From positions 17,582,497 to 17,646,496 of the forward strand of contig CM055188.1 in the NCBI GenBank assembly GCA_029224185.1: DNA of 64,000 bases, in the 5' to 3' direction. The stretch comes from Karalla daura (lineage: Eukaryota; Chordata; Actinopteri; Chaetodontiformes; Leiognathidae). The position numbers were made by a program, and so were the translations under genes. A model generated the notes under the pieces. It worked only from the letters and a program-made list of their open reading frames with translations. It searched no databases and was not told where the DNA came from. Positions 51,916 to 63,105 of the stretch are shown in pieces (the stretch's first letter is position 1; every line of letters starts with the position of its first letter).

Positions 51916-54900
51916 CTACAGAGATGAACCTATACAAACTGACACCATGGGGTCCTACTTATAAACTTTCAGACACTTACAGTTTGGTCTTATCAACACT
52001 GTGATGTCACAGTGACATCATCAAGCACCTTGACACCTTCAAAGGCACCTGATGCAGCTTGTGGAATGCACTGATCAAAGGCTGGTGTCAAAAAGCCTTT
52101 GATGTTTTTGCAAAGCACAAAAAGCGAAAAAAAGATAAGAAAACATAAAAAAAGACAAATAAAACTAAAAGAAAATTTGAAGAGAGGTGCATTCCCCGCC
52201 TTGGCCGGTTCATCCTAGTGGTCCTCGAGAGATGAACCTATACAAACTGACACCATGGGGTCCTACTTATAAACTTTCAGACACTAACAGTTTGGTCTTA
52301 TCAACACTGTGATGTCACAGTGACATCATAAAGCACCTTGACACCTTCAAAGGCACCTGATGCAGCTTGTGGAATGTACTGATCAAAGGCTTGTGTCAAA
52401 AAGCCTTTGATGTTTTTGCAAAGCACAAAAAGCGAAAAAAAGTTAAAAAATATTAAAAAAGGAAAATAAAACTAAAAGAAAATTGGAAGAGAGGAGCAGA
52501 CCCCTCCTGGGCCGGTTCATCCTAGTGGTCCTAGAGACATGAACCTAAACAAACTGACACCATGGGGTCCTACTTACAAACTTTCAGACACTAGCAGTGT
52601 GGTATCATCAACACTGTGATGTCACAGTGACATCATCAAGCACCTTGACACCTTCAAAGGCACCTGATGCAGCTTGTGGAATGCACTGATCAAAGGCTGG
52701 TGTTAAAAAAGGCTTTGATGTTCATGCAAAGCACAAAAAGCGAAAAAAAGTTAAAATATATAAAAAAGAGGAAAATAAAACTAAAAGAATATTGGAAGAG
52801 AAGAGCAGACCCCTCCTGGGCCGGTTCATCCTAGTGGTCCTAGAGAGATGAACCTAAACAAACTGACACCATGGGGTCCTACTTACAAACTTTCAGACAC
52901 TAGCAGTGTGGAATCATCAACACTGTGATGTCACAGTGACATCATCAAGCACCTTGACACCTTCAAAGGCACCTGATGCAGCTTGTGGAATGCACTGATC
53001 AAAGGCTGGTGTTAAAAAAGCCTTTGATGTTTTAGCAAAGCACAAAAAGCGAAAAAATGATGAGAAAATATAAAAAAATTCAAATAAAACTAAAAGAAAA
53101 TCAGAAAAGAGGTTCACACCCCGCCTGTACCGGTTCATCCTAATGGTCCGAGAGAGATGAACCTAAACAAACTGACACCATGGGGTCCTACTTACAAACT
53201 TTCAGACACTAGCAGTGTGGTCTTATCAACACTGTGATGTCACAGTGACATCATCAAGCACCTTGACACCTTCAAAGGCACCTGATGCAGTTTGTGGAAT
53301 TCACTGATCAAAGGCTGGTGTCAAAAAGCCTTTGATGTTTTTGCAAAGCACAAAAAGCAAAAAAAAGGTAAAAAATATAAAGAAAGGAAAATAAAACTAA
53401 AAGAAAATTGGAAGAGAGGAGCAGACCCCTCCTGGGCCGGTTCATCCTAGTGGTCCTATAGAGATGAACCTAAACAAACTGACACCATGGGGTCCTACTT
53501 ATAAACTTTCAGACACTTACAGTTTGGTCTTATCAACACTGTGATGTCACAGTGACATCATCAAGCACCTTGACACCTTCAAAGGCACCTGATGTAGCTT
53601 GTGGTATGCATTGATCAAAGGCTGTTGTCAACAAGCCATTGATGTTTTTGCAATGCACAAAAAGCAAAATAAAGGATAACAGAATAAAAAAAAAAACAAC
53701 TAGCACAGACATAGAAAATTGGAAGAGAGGTGCAAACCCCGCCTGGGCTGGTTCATCTTTGTGGTCCAAGAGAGGTGAACCTAAACAAACTGACACCATG
53801 GGGTCCTACTTATACCCTTTCAGACACTTACAGTTTGGTCTTATCAACACTGTGATGTCACAGTGACATCATCAAGCACCTTGACACCTTCAAAGGCACC
53901 TGATGCAGTTTGTGGAATGCACTGATCATAGGCTGGTGTCAAAAAGCCTTTGATGTTTTTGCAAAGCACAAAGAGCGAAAAAAAGATAAAAAATATAAAA
54001 AAAGGAAATTAAAACTAAAAGAAAATTGGATGAGAGGTGCAGACCCCTCCTGGGCCGGTTCATCCTAGTGGTCCTAGAGACATGAACCTAAACAAACTGT
54101 CACAGTGCGGTCCTACTTATAAACTTTCAGACACTAGCAGTGTGGTATCATCAACACTGTGATGTCACAGTGACATCATCAAGCACCTTGAGACCTGCAA
54201 AGGCACCTGATGCAGCTAATTGAATGCACTGATCAAAGGCTGGTGTTAAAAAAGCCTTTGATGTTTTTGCAAAGCACAAAAAGCGAAAAAAAGTTAAAAT
54301 ATATAAAAAAGAGGAAAATAAAACTAAAAGAATATTGGAAGAGAAGAGCAGACCCCTCCTGGGCCGGTTCATCCTAGTGGTCCTAGAGACATGAACCTAA
54401 ACAAACTGACACCATGGGGTCCTACTTACAAACTTTCAGACACTAGCAGTGTGGTATCATCAACACTGTGATGTCACAGTGACATCATCAAGCACCTTGA
54501 CACCTTCAAAGGCACCTGATGCAGCTTGTGGAATGCACTGATCAAAGGCTGGTGTTAAAAAAGGCTTTGATGTTCATGCAAAGCACAAAAAGCGAAAAAA
54601 AGTTAAAATATATAAAAAAGAGGAAAATAAAACTAAAAGAATATTGGAAGAGAAGAGCAGACCCCTCCTGGGCCGGTTCATCCTAGTGGTCCTAGAGAGA
54701 TGAACCTAAACAAACTGACACCATGGGGTCCTACTTACAAACTTTCAGACACTAGCAGTGTGGAATCATCAACACTGTGATGTCACAGTGACATCATCAA
54801 GCACCTTGACACCTTCAAAGGCACCTGATGCAGCTTGTGGAATGCACTGATCAAAGGCTGGTGTTAAAAAAGCCTTTGATGTTTTAGCAAAGCACAAAAA

Positions 54901-55307
54901 GCGAAAAAATGATGAGAAAATATAAAAAAATTCAAATAAAACTAAAAGAAAATCAGAAAAGAGGTTCACACCCCGCCTGTACCGGTTCATCCTAATGGTC
55001 CGAGAGAGATGAACCTAAACAAACTGACACCATGGGGTCCTACTTACAAACTTTCAGACACTAGCAGTGTGGTCTTATCAACACTGTGATGTCACAGTGA
55101 CATCATCAAGCACCTTGACACCTTCAAAGGCACCTGATGCAGTTTGTGGAATGCACTGATCAAAGGCTGGTGTCAAAAAGCCTTTGATGTTTTTGCAAAG
55201 CACAAAAAGCAAAAAAAAGGTAAAAAATATAAAGAAAGGAAAATAAAACTAAAAGAAAATTGGAAGAGAGGAGCAGACCCCTCCTGGGCCGGTTCATCCT
55301 AGTGGTC
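51916..55307. repeat. HOR D, copy 2
   Basis: Repeats copy 1 at offset 3,392. Small differences: e2 has GAATGTAC, y1 starts TATAGAG, and y3 has AGCGAAAAAAAG. The last monomer keeps the x3 tail (GGTAAAAAATATAAAG), unlike copy 1. Confidence 0.9.
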
Positions 55308-58300
55308 CTATAGAGATGAACCTAAACAAACTGACACCATGGGGTCCTACTTATAAACTTTCAGACACTTACAGTTTGGTCTTATCAACACTGTGATGTC
55401 ACAGTGACATCATCAAGCACCTTGACACCTTCAAAGGCACCTGATGTAGCTTGTGGTATGCATTGATCAAAGGCTGTTGTCAACAAGCCATTGATGTTTT
55501 TGCAATGCACAAAAAGCAAAATAAAGGATAACAGAATAAAAAAAAAAACAACTAGCACAGACATAGAAAATTGGAAGAGAGGTGCAAACCCCGCCTGGGC
55601 TGGTTCATCTTTGTGGTCCAAGAGAGGTGAACCTAAACAAACTGACACCATGGGGTCCTACTTATACCCTTTCAGACACTTACAGTTTGGTCTTATCAAC
55701 ACTGTGATGTCACAGTGACATCATCAAGCACCTTGACACCTTCAAAGGCACCTGATGCAGTTTGTGGAATGCACTGATCATAGGCTGGTGTCAAAAAGCC
55801 TTTGATGTTTTTGCAAAGCACAAAGAGCGAAAAAAAGATAAAAAATATAAAAAAAGGAAATTAAAACTAAAAGAAAATTGGATGAGAGGTGCAGACCCCT
55901 CCTGGGCCGGTTCATCCTAGTGGTCCTAGAGACATGAACCTAAACAAACTGTCACAGTGCGGTCCTACTTATAAACTTTCAGACACTAGCAGTGTGGTAT
56001 CATCAACACTGTGATGTCACAGTGACATCATCAAGCACCTTGAGACCTGCAAAGGCACCTGATGCAGCTAATTGAATGCACTGATCAAAGGCTGGTGTCA
56101 AAAAGCCTTTGATGTTTTTGCAAAGCACAAAAAGCGAAAAAAAGTTAAAAAAAAAATAAAAAAAGGAAAATAAAACTAAAAGACAATTGGAAGAGAGGAG
56201 CAGACCCCTCCTGGGCCGGTTCATCCTAATGGTCCTTGAGAGATGAACCTAAACAAACTGACACCATGGGGTCCTACTTATAAACTTTCAGACACTAGCA
56301 GTGTGGTATCATCAACACTGTGATGTCACAGTGACATCATCAAACACCTTGACACCTTCAAAGACACCTGATGCAGCTTGTGGAATGCACTGATCAAAGG
56401 CTGGTGTCAAAAAGCCTTTGATGTTTTTGCAAAGCACAAAAAGCGAAAAAAAGACAAAAAATATTAAAAAAAGACAAAAAAAACTAAAAGAAAATTGGAA
56501 GTGAGGTGCAAACCCCTCCTGGGCCGGTTCATCCCAGTGGTCCTAGAGAGATGAACCTATACAAACTGACACCATGGGGTCCTACTTATAAACTTTCAGA
56601 CACTTACAGTTTGGTCTTATCAACACTGTGATGTCACAGTGACATCATCAAGCACCTTGAAACCTTCAAAGGCACCTGATGCAGCTTGTGGAATGCACTG
56701 ATCAAAGGCTGGTGTTTAAAAAAGCCTTTGATGTTTTTGAAAAGCACAAAAAGCGAAAAAAAGAAAAAATATATAAAAAAAGACAAATAAACCTAAAAGA
56801 CAATTGGAAGAGAGGTGCAGACCTCGCCTTGGCCGGTTCATCCTAGTGGTCCTAGAGAGATGAACCTGAACAAACTGACACCATGGGGTCCTACTTACAA
56901 ACTTTCAGACACTAACAGTTTGGTCTTATCAACACTGTGATGTCACAGTGACATCATCAAGCACCTTGACACCTTCAAAGGCACCTGATGCAGCTTGTGG
57001 AATGCACTGATCAAAGGATGGTGTATGAAGCCTTTGATGTTTTTGCAAAGCACAAAAAGCGAAAAAAAGTTTAAAAAAAATACAAAAAGGAAAATAAAAC
57101 TAAAAGAAAATTGGAAGAGAGGAGCAGACCCCTCCTGGGCCGGTTCATCCTAGTGGTCCTAGAGAGATGAACCTAAACAAACTGACACCATGGGGTCCTA
57201 CTTACAAACTTTCAGACACTAGCAGTGTGGTATCATCAACACTGTGATGTCACAGTGACATCATCAAGCACCTTGACACCTTCAAAGGCACCTGGTGCAG
57301 TTTGTGGAATGCACTGATCAAAGGCTGGTGTCAAAAAGCCTTTGATGTTTTTGCAAAGCACAAAAAGCGAAAAATAGAAAAAATATATTAAAAAAGACAA
57401 ATAAACCTAAAAGACAATTGGAAGAGAGGTGCAGACCCCGCCTTGGCCGGTTCATCCTAGTGGTCCTAGAGAGATGAACCTGAACAAACTGACACCATGG
57501 GGTCCTACTTATAAACTTTCAGACACTAGCAGTTTGGTCTTATCAACACTGTGATGTCACAGTGACATCATCAAGCACCTTGACACCGTCAAAGGCACCT
57601 GATGCAGCTTGTGGAATGCACTGATCAAAGGATGGTGTATGAAGCCTTTGATGTTTTTGCAAAGCACAAAAAGCGAAAAAAAGTTAAAAAAATATAAAAA
57701 AAGGAAAATAAAACTAAAAGAAAATTGGAAGAGAGGAGCAGACCCCTCCTGGGCCGAATAATCCTAGTGGTCCTAGAGAGATGAACCTACACAAACTGAC
57801 ACCATGGGGTCCTACTTATAAACTTTCAGACACTAGCAGTGAGGGATCATCAACACTGTGATGTCACAGTGACATCATCAAGCACCTTGACACCTTCAAA
57901 GGCACCTGATGCAGCTTGTGGAATGCATTGATCAAAGGATGGTGTAAGAAGCCTCTGATGTTTTTGCAAAGCACAAAAAGCGAAAAAAAAGACAAAAAAC
58001 ATTAAAAAAAGACAAATAAAACTAAAAGAAAATCGGAACAAAGGTTCAGACCCCGCCTGTCCCGGTTCATCCTAATGGTCCTAGAGAGATGAACCTAAAC
58101 AAACTGACACCATGGGGTCCTACTTATAAACTTTCAGACACTAGCAGTGTGGTATCATCAACACTGTGATGTCACAGTGACATCATCAAGCACCTTGACA
58201 CCTTCAAAGGCACCTGATGCAGTTTGTGGAATGCACTGATCAAAGGCTTGTGTCAAAAAGCCTTTGATGTTTTTGCAAAGCACAAAAAGCGAAAAAAAGT

Positions 58301-58387
58301 TAAAAAATATTAAAAAAGGAAAATAAAACTAAAAGAAAATTGGAAGAGAGGAGCAGACCCCTCCTGGGCCGGTTCATCCTAGTGGTC
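55308..58387. repeat. Diverged segment, about 10 monomers
   Basis: y1, y2 and a modified y3 (55308, 55619, 55926) are followed by seven diverged monomers from 56235. Several have altered hairpin arms (GGATGGTGTATGAAGCC near 57016 and 57628; CCTCTGAT near 57955) and changed junctions (GGGCCGAATAATCC near 57750). Confidence 0.82.
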
Positions 58388-60136
58388 CTAGAGACATGAA
58401 CCTAAACAAACTGACACCATGGGGTCCTACTTACAAACTTTCAGACACTAGCAGTGTGGTATCATCAACACTGTGATGTCACAGTGACATCATCAAGCAC
58501 CTTGACACCTTCAAAGGCACCTGATGCAGCTTGTGGAATGTACTGATCAAAGGCTGGTGTTAAAAAAGGCTTTGATGTTCATGCAAAGCACAAAAAGCGA
58601 AAAAAAGTTAAAATGTATAAAAAAGAGGAAAATAAAACTAAAAGAATATTGGAAGAGAAGAGCAGACCCCTCCTGGGCCGGTTCATCCTAGTGGTCCTAG
58701 AGAGATGAACCTAAACAAACTGACACCATGGGGTCCTACTTACAAACTTTCAGACACTAGCAGTGTGGAATCATCAACACTGTGATGTCACAGTGACATC
58801 ATCAAGCACCTTGACACCTTCAAAGGCACCTGATGCAGCTTGTGGAATGCACTGATCAAAGGCTGGTGTTAAAAAAGCCTTTGATGTTTTAGCAAAGCAC
58901 AAAAAGCGAAAAAATGATGAGAAAATATAAAAAAATTCAAATAAAACTAAAAGAAAATCAGAAAAGAGGTTCACACCCCGCCTGTACCGGTTCATCCTAA
59001 TGGTCCGAGAGAGATGAACCTAAACAAACTGACACCATGGGGTCCTACTTACAAAATTTCAGACACTAGCAGTGTGGTCTTATCAACACTGTGATGTCAC
59101 AGTGACATCATCAAGCACCTTGACACCTTCAAAGGCACCTGATGCAGTTTGTGGAATGCACTGATCAAAGGCTGGTGTCAAAAAGCCTTTGATGTTTTTG
59201 CAAAGCACAAAAAGCAAAAAAAAGGTAAAAAATATAAAGAAAGGAAAATAAAACTAAAAGAAAATTGGAAGAGAGGAGCAGACCCCTCCTGGGCCGGTTC
59301 ATCCTAGTGGTCCTAGAGACATGAACCTAAACAAACTGACACCATGGGGTCCTACTTACAAACTTTCAGACACTAGCAGTGTGGTCTTATCAACACTGTG
59401 ATGTCACAGTGACATCATCAAGCACCTTGACACCTTCAAAGGCACCTGATGCAGTTTGTGGAATGCACTGATCAAAGGCTGGTGTCAAAAAGCCTTTGAT
59501 GTTTTTGCAAAGCACAAAAAGCAAAAAAAAGAAAAAATACATAAAAAAAGACAAATAAACCTAAAAGACAATTGGAAGAGAGGTGCAGACCCCTCCTGGG
59601 CCGGTTCATCCTAGTGGTCCTATAGAGATGAACCTAAACAAACTGACACCATGGGGTCCTACTTATAAACTTTCAGACACTTACAGTTTGGTCTTATCAA
59701 CACTGTGATGTCACAGTGACATCATCAAGCACCTTGACACCTTCAAAGGCACCTGATGTAGCTTGTGGTATGCATTGATCAAAGGCTGTTGTCAACAAGC
59801 CATTGATGTTTTTGCAATGCACAAAAAGCAAAATAAAGGATAACAGAATAAAAAAAAAAACAACTAGCACAGACATAGAAAATTGGAAGAGAGGTGCAAA
59901 CCCCGCCTGGGCTGGTTCATCTTTGTGGTCCAAGAGAGGTGAACCTAAACAAACTGACACCATGGGGTCCTACTTATACCCTTTCAGACACTTACAGTTT
60001 GGTCTTATCAACACTGTGATGTCACAGTGACATCATCAAGCACCTTGACACCTTCAAAGGCACCTGATGCAGCTTTTGAGATGCACTGATTAAAGGCTTG
60101 TGCAAAAAGCCTTTTATGTTTTGGCAAAGCACCAAT
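58388..60136. repeat. Right edge of the array, last six monomers
   Basis: x1 (58388), x2 (58697), x3 (59006), an x3-like monomer (59313), y1 (59620) and a truncated y2 (59931). The last monomer is altered after 60070 (CAGCTTTTGAGATGC, GATTAAAGGC, CCTTTTATG) and stops matching at GCAAAGCACC near 60130, at the start of the A-rich tract. No target-site duplication or transposon was seen at the boundary. Confidence 0.85.
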
Positions 60137-60239
60137 ACCAAAAATTCAGTTTACCCATAGTTTTTAGAATTATTGTTGGTGATAAATATTCTTAAAACAA
60201 CAGAAAATATAAAGAGCCACTTGGGGGCTTAAATAGCCT
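60137..60239. other. Unique sequence between satellite and LINE
   Basis: AT-rich, non-repetitive sequence with no recognised element. It is the first unique DNA right of the array. Confidence 0.6.
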
Positions 60240-60775
60240 GCTCTTCTTGGTTAGCTGAGCCGACGGCTCCAGCTCGCAAAAAAGATCCATAATCCCCATC
60301 ACTAACCTTGACGCCCGCGCCCTTGGACACCGCAGCAAAGAAGATGATTCTTGCCACAACAGACTGATAGAACTTCTGCAGCATCTTGTTGCAGACATCA
60401 AAGGACCTGATTCTCCTCAGGAAGTAAAGTCGGCTCTGGCCCTTCTTATTGATGGCCTCTGTGTTGGCTGACCAGTCCAGCTTGTTATCTCTGTTATCTC
60501 TCCACTACATCCACATCACCATCTCCTTCGTCTTCGCTATGTTCAGTAGCAGGTGGTTCTCCCCACACCACTTCACAAGTGGTCTACCACCCTGTACTTA
60601 GCCTCCCTCCCTCCCTTCACACACCCCACAATGTCCATGTCATCAGAAGGTTTCTGCAGATGACATGACTCAGTGCAGTACTTAAAGTCTGACGTGTATG
60701 TGGGGAAGAGGAAGGGAGACAGCACAGTTCCCTGGGGGGCCCCGATGTTACTAATCAGACGATCAGACATTTTTT
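60240..60775 (-). mobile_element. Decayed LINE (L2/CR1-like) reverse transcriptase fragment
   Basis: Non-LTR retrotransposon remnant on the minus strand. Reading from 60770 downward, SDRLISN, GAPQGTVLSPFLF and ESCHLQKPSDDMDIVGCV match RT-domain motifs, the last holding the xxDD catalytic pair as SDD with Pro before it, where this family usually has an aromatic residue. After VVDHL a one-base deletion near 60575 shifts the frame to VKWCGENHLLLN, then a block is missing near 60500 (a GTTATCTCT direct repeat lies there). LDWSANTEAI and RLYFLRRIRSFDVCNKM follow, typical of the region after RT. Endonuclease and 5' part are absent and the far 3' end is unclear. The copy cannot be functional. Clade is by motif memory only. 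Confidence 0.8.
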
Positions 60776-61038
60776 TCCCATAACAATGGATGAGAAAAAC
60801 AGAGCTCCTCGAACAAACATCCATTAGGGTGCCATTCTTTGACTTAGAAACTTCATTTTAATTTCAAAAATTAAAGAAACGTGTGGTCTGTTTGTGTACC
60901 AAGTTGCATGTTGATAGCTTGTATCGATGTTCAGCAGCGCCTTCTCAAAGAGCATGTGATCAAGTGCCTTGTGTCAACTTCTCTGCTGACAGAGAGCCTC
61001 CTGCTGCAGCAGGCTCACAGATGACCAAACACTTCATG

Positions 61039-61042
<4 letters not shown>
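60776..61042. other. Unique sequence, nothing recognised
   Basis: Short overlapping frames on both strands, none with a recognisable motif. No further LINE match was evident upstream of SDRLISN. Confidence 0.5.

Positions 61043-61077
<35 letters not shown>
61043..61077. repeat. (CA)n microsatellite
   Basis: A perfect CA run of about 17.5 units, followed to about 61117 by a CT-rich tract of CACT and CTCT units. A plus-strand frame reading HTHTHT through it is not a gene. Confidence 0.97.
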
Positions 61078-61080
<3 letters not shown>

Positions 61081-61270
61081 CACTCACTCACTCTCTCACT
61101 CAATCAGTCTCTCTCTCATACATTAATGCACTTTCAGAATGCTGTCTTGTGAGCAATCCAAAGACAGACAAAGTGCTGCAAACCAACAAGCACACATCCC
61201 AGAGCACTCTCAAAATTGCAGCAAGCTGGAATTTTCTAGTCTGAAATATTGCTTTCAGTGGACAAAATTC

Positions 61271-61689
61271 TAAATAATATTCATCCTCTCTAATTGCTGT
61301 CCAAGGAAATGCAGAATAAAAATGTATGGAATCGGTTTCCATATTTAAAACACGTTAAGGTAGAAATATTGGTTTGTTCTTTTTAAACATTATACACAAA
61401 TCAATACCTATTGAATTGTAGACCAGGTAAGGGCACTCCCCAGGTCCATCATATATGGGCTGTTTGTTGAGTTCTTTCATGAGGAGAGAGAGGAATTCTG
61501 TTTTGGGGCCACCTGCATCGACACCTTCCCCAAACCTCCCTTCACCATCCGAGAATTTCACCTTTTGAATCCTTAGACTGCTCCATCGCAGATGTCAGAA
61601 CGACAAATGTTAAATCTGCTGACTGGTTGATGGTCAATAGCTAGTGCCAGGTTTGCAACTATCTCAGAAATTGATTGCTTGTCCACCCT
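61271..61689 (-). pseudogene. G2E3-like HECT E3 ubiquitin-ligase fragment, two exons, broken
   Basis: Exon a (61689 to 61408) reads VDKQSISEIVANLALAID, then SRFNICRSDICDGAV, a TAA (61573-61575), GFKR, and, one frame over from about 61561, VKFSDGEG, VDAGGPKTEFLSLLMKEL and ECPYLVYNSI. This is the N-lobe pattern of HECT domains of the G2/M phase-specific E3 ligase type (DGAxRGFKR, VDxGGPxxEF). A GT donor follows at 61407-61406; exon b starts after an AG at 61298-61297 and reads AIREDEYYL. The joined codon GCA gives Ala in phase, as in the family. The match then stops at 61271; the usual Gly-rich stretch and the catalytic-Cys C-lobe are absent. An in-frame stop, a frame break with missing residues and the truncation make this a pseudogene. 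These ligases transfer ubiquitin through a C-lobe Cys, which is lost here. Exon a's start at 61689 follows TTAG but is uncertain. Confidence 0.75.
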
Positions 61690-61695
61690 CTAACA

Positions 61696-62700
61696 ATTTT
61701 CCCCAGAGCTTTACCAGAGAGACTGTCACATCAAGATAACAAAGAATTCAAGATGTGGGTCTGTTGAAGTGAATTGAGCTAATAAATGCATTTGATTTTT
61801 AAATTACGTCTGTAAAAAATTATATATGTAGGTTATTTATTATTAATATAGTATTAAATTATTTAAAAAAAACCCCCAAAAACACCTGTTTCACTTGGTG
61901 GCACTTGAGACTTGATGGCTAAAATCATTTGACAAAATGGAAGACAACTCTAAGACTTTTTGACAACCATCAGTAATGTGAAGTTAAGTGGAGCTACAGC
62001 TTGTCATTTTTATCAGACCATATTTGACAACAGAAATCCAATGAGGCTCAAGGGAATTTTCGTTTACCTATTATTCTTCAAACTGTTCACTTATCATTTA
62101 ATTCTCACTATTCTCACTATGAGATTTGTCTATTTGCACTATTCAGACATTCTGATTGAATGTTTCTCCTAATTATTTTTAAAATGTTTTCAGATCTTTC
62201 CCTTCACTGATGATGGCACTGTAGATTCATACACAACAGATGATGAGATGTGTGTGATATGTTCATTTACCACATACATGGCCCTAGTCTTTTCATCTTG
62301 TGCATAGACCATGGCTCTATCTGAGCCCCAGTCATCTTCGAAAAAGATTCAATGGTAGATTGACCATTAGGACTTGAAAATACAGGGAAACTACTCTCTT
62401 GCAATATGCTACTCCAACACAGCTAGATTTACTCTCTTGCTTGCATCACACACACCAAGTTTACAATTTACTGTCACTCTTGTACACAGACAACAAGTAT
62501 GGTATGGATAAATATATGGATAAATATATTTTATTATTCAAATTAAATAGATACAAAATGGAATCCAAAGATTGGATAAAGTAAATAAGAAAATAAAATG
62601 TGTCTTTAAATACACTTATTTAGACAAAACATTATAGATAATCAGCAAAGATGTTTAGACGGTGCAAACAGGTTAATATAAAATAAGTGAAGGATGTAAT
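61696..62700. other. AT-rich unique sequence, no supported gene
   Basis: Includes a strongly AT-rich stretch near 61800-61880 ending in a short A-then-C run, and a 12-bp tandem pair (ATGGATAAATAT) at 62504-62527. Frames of 60-70 codons on the plus strand (61960-62172, 62399-62584) have no recognisable motif and AT-rich composition, so they are not called as genes. An AG at about 62192 followed by a short open stretch was not accepted as an exon. Confidence 0.5.
62530..62535 (-). promoter_or_regulatory. Candidate polyadenylation signal AATAAA
   Basis: AATAAA on the minus strand, about 175 bp after the TAA at 62710-62712 that would end the candidate minus-strand gene. The setting is AT-rich, so chance occurrence is likely. 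It counts only together with the exon model. Confidence 0.3.
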
Positions 62701-62709
62701 GAAGTATAT

Positions 62710-62879
62710 TTAACAAGAGATGAGCAAAGGGTTGACACTGGTGGCTTGGTGCCCTGTTGCTGGACCAAGGAGTCTGTCTCTGCTCTGTGTGGCGTCATCA
62801 TCTCCTCTATTTGCCAGGAGATCACTGGATGCCAGCTGGACACAGACTGCATCAGCCACCTGCATGACCTGAGAGGGCC
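62710..62879 (-). CDS. Candidate terminal exon of an unrecognised minus-strand gene
   Basis: After an AG acceptor (62881-62880, CCCATCCAG) the frame reads GPSQVMQVADAVCVQLAS, SDLLANRGDDDATQSRD and on to a TAA at 62712-62710. The acceptor needs one base from the previous exon, which the donor at 63105 supplies (phase 1). The QVMQVADAV stretch faintly recalls the segment after the REJ module in polycystin-1-like proteins, but I cannot support that identification. An overlapping plus-strand frame (62746-63000) is equally long, so coding on this strand rests mainly on splice phase. Confidence 0.33.
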
Positions 62880-63105
62880 CTGGATGGGAATATTGCAAAG
62901 TACAGAGGGAAATGTTCCATTTATAAATTTCCTTTTCAGTCATTCAGTATACACTTTGAGAGTGGAGGAGGCTAATCTACTCCATAGTGAGATAATTTAA
63001 GTAAAAGGGAGCAGATTCAGCAATCACTCGATAGGCAGGTATAAATGACAGTTTTACCTGCTACCACAACAACCTGCACAGATGTAATATGTAAAACAAA
63101 CCTAC

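Larger units (their letters stand above)
1..60136. repeat. Tandem satellite array, about 307-bp monomer, about 196 copies
   Basis: The whole interval is head-to-tail copies of one monomer of about 307 bp (range about 303-311), all in the same orientation. Landmarks recur in nearly every copy: GAGAGATGAACC, CACCATGGGGTCC, the GTGATGTCACAGTGACATC box, ATCAAAGGCTGG and an A-rich tract. Monomer boundaries here are placed at the C before TAGAGAG, TCGAGAG or TTGAGAG. No transposon or unique sequence interrupts the array. It runs off the left end, so its true length is unknown. Monomers differ by fixed substitutions that repeat in blocks, which makes this a higher-order-repeat satellite. Centromeric or pericentromeric location is inferred from that organisation only. 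Minus-strand frames of 72-88 codons recur in many monomers, but they are a by-product of the repeat and are not called as genes. Confidence 0.98.

Noticed and set aside
1..60136. CENP-B box in the monomer
   Set aside because: No segment with the essential TTCG...A..CGGG arrangement was found in the monomer types examined.
1..60136. CRISPR-like array
   Set aside because: The repeat is 307 bp, directly tandem with no unique spacers, in a vertebrate-like genomic context.
60192..60401. Minus-strand 69-codon frame in the LINE 3' part
   Set aside because: It is an alternative frame over the LINE remnant; the LINE-like residues (RLYFLRRIRSFDV) are read in another frame.
60883..61152. Plus-strand frame across the CA repeat
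   Set aside because: Coding potential comes from HTHTHT in the microsatellite; flanks have no recognisable domain.
62193..62305. Possible plus-strand exon after TGTTTTCAG (IFPFTDDGTVDS...)
   Set aside because: Open for about 37 codons but with no convincing donor, no homology that I recognise, and an AT-rich setting where this is common.
62746..63000. Plus-strand 84-codon frame
   Set aside because: Overlaps the minus-strand exon candidate and shows no splice signals or motif that I recognise.
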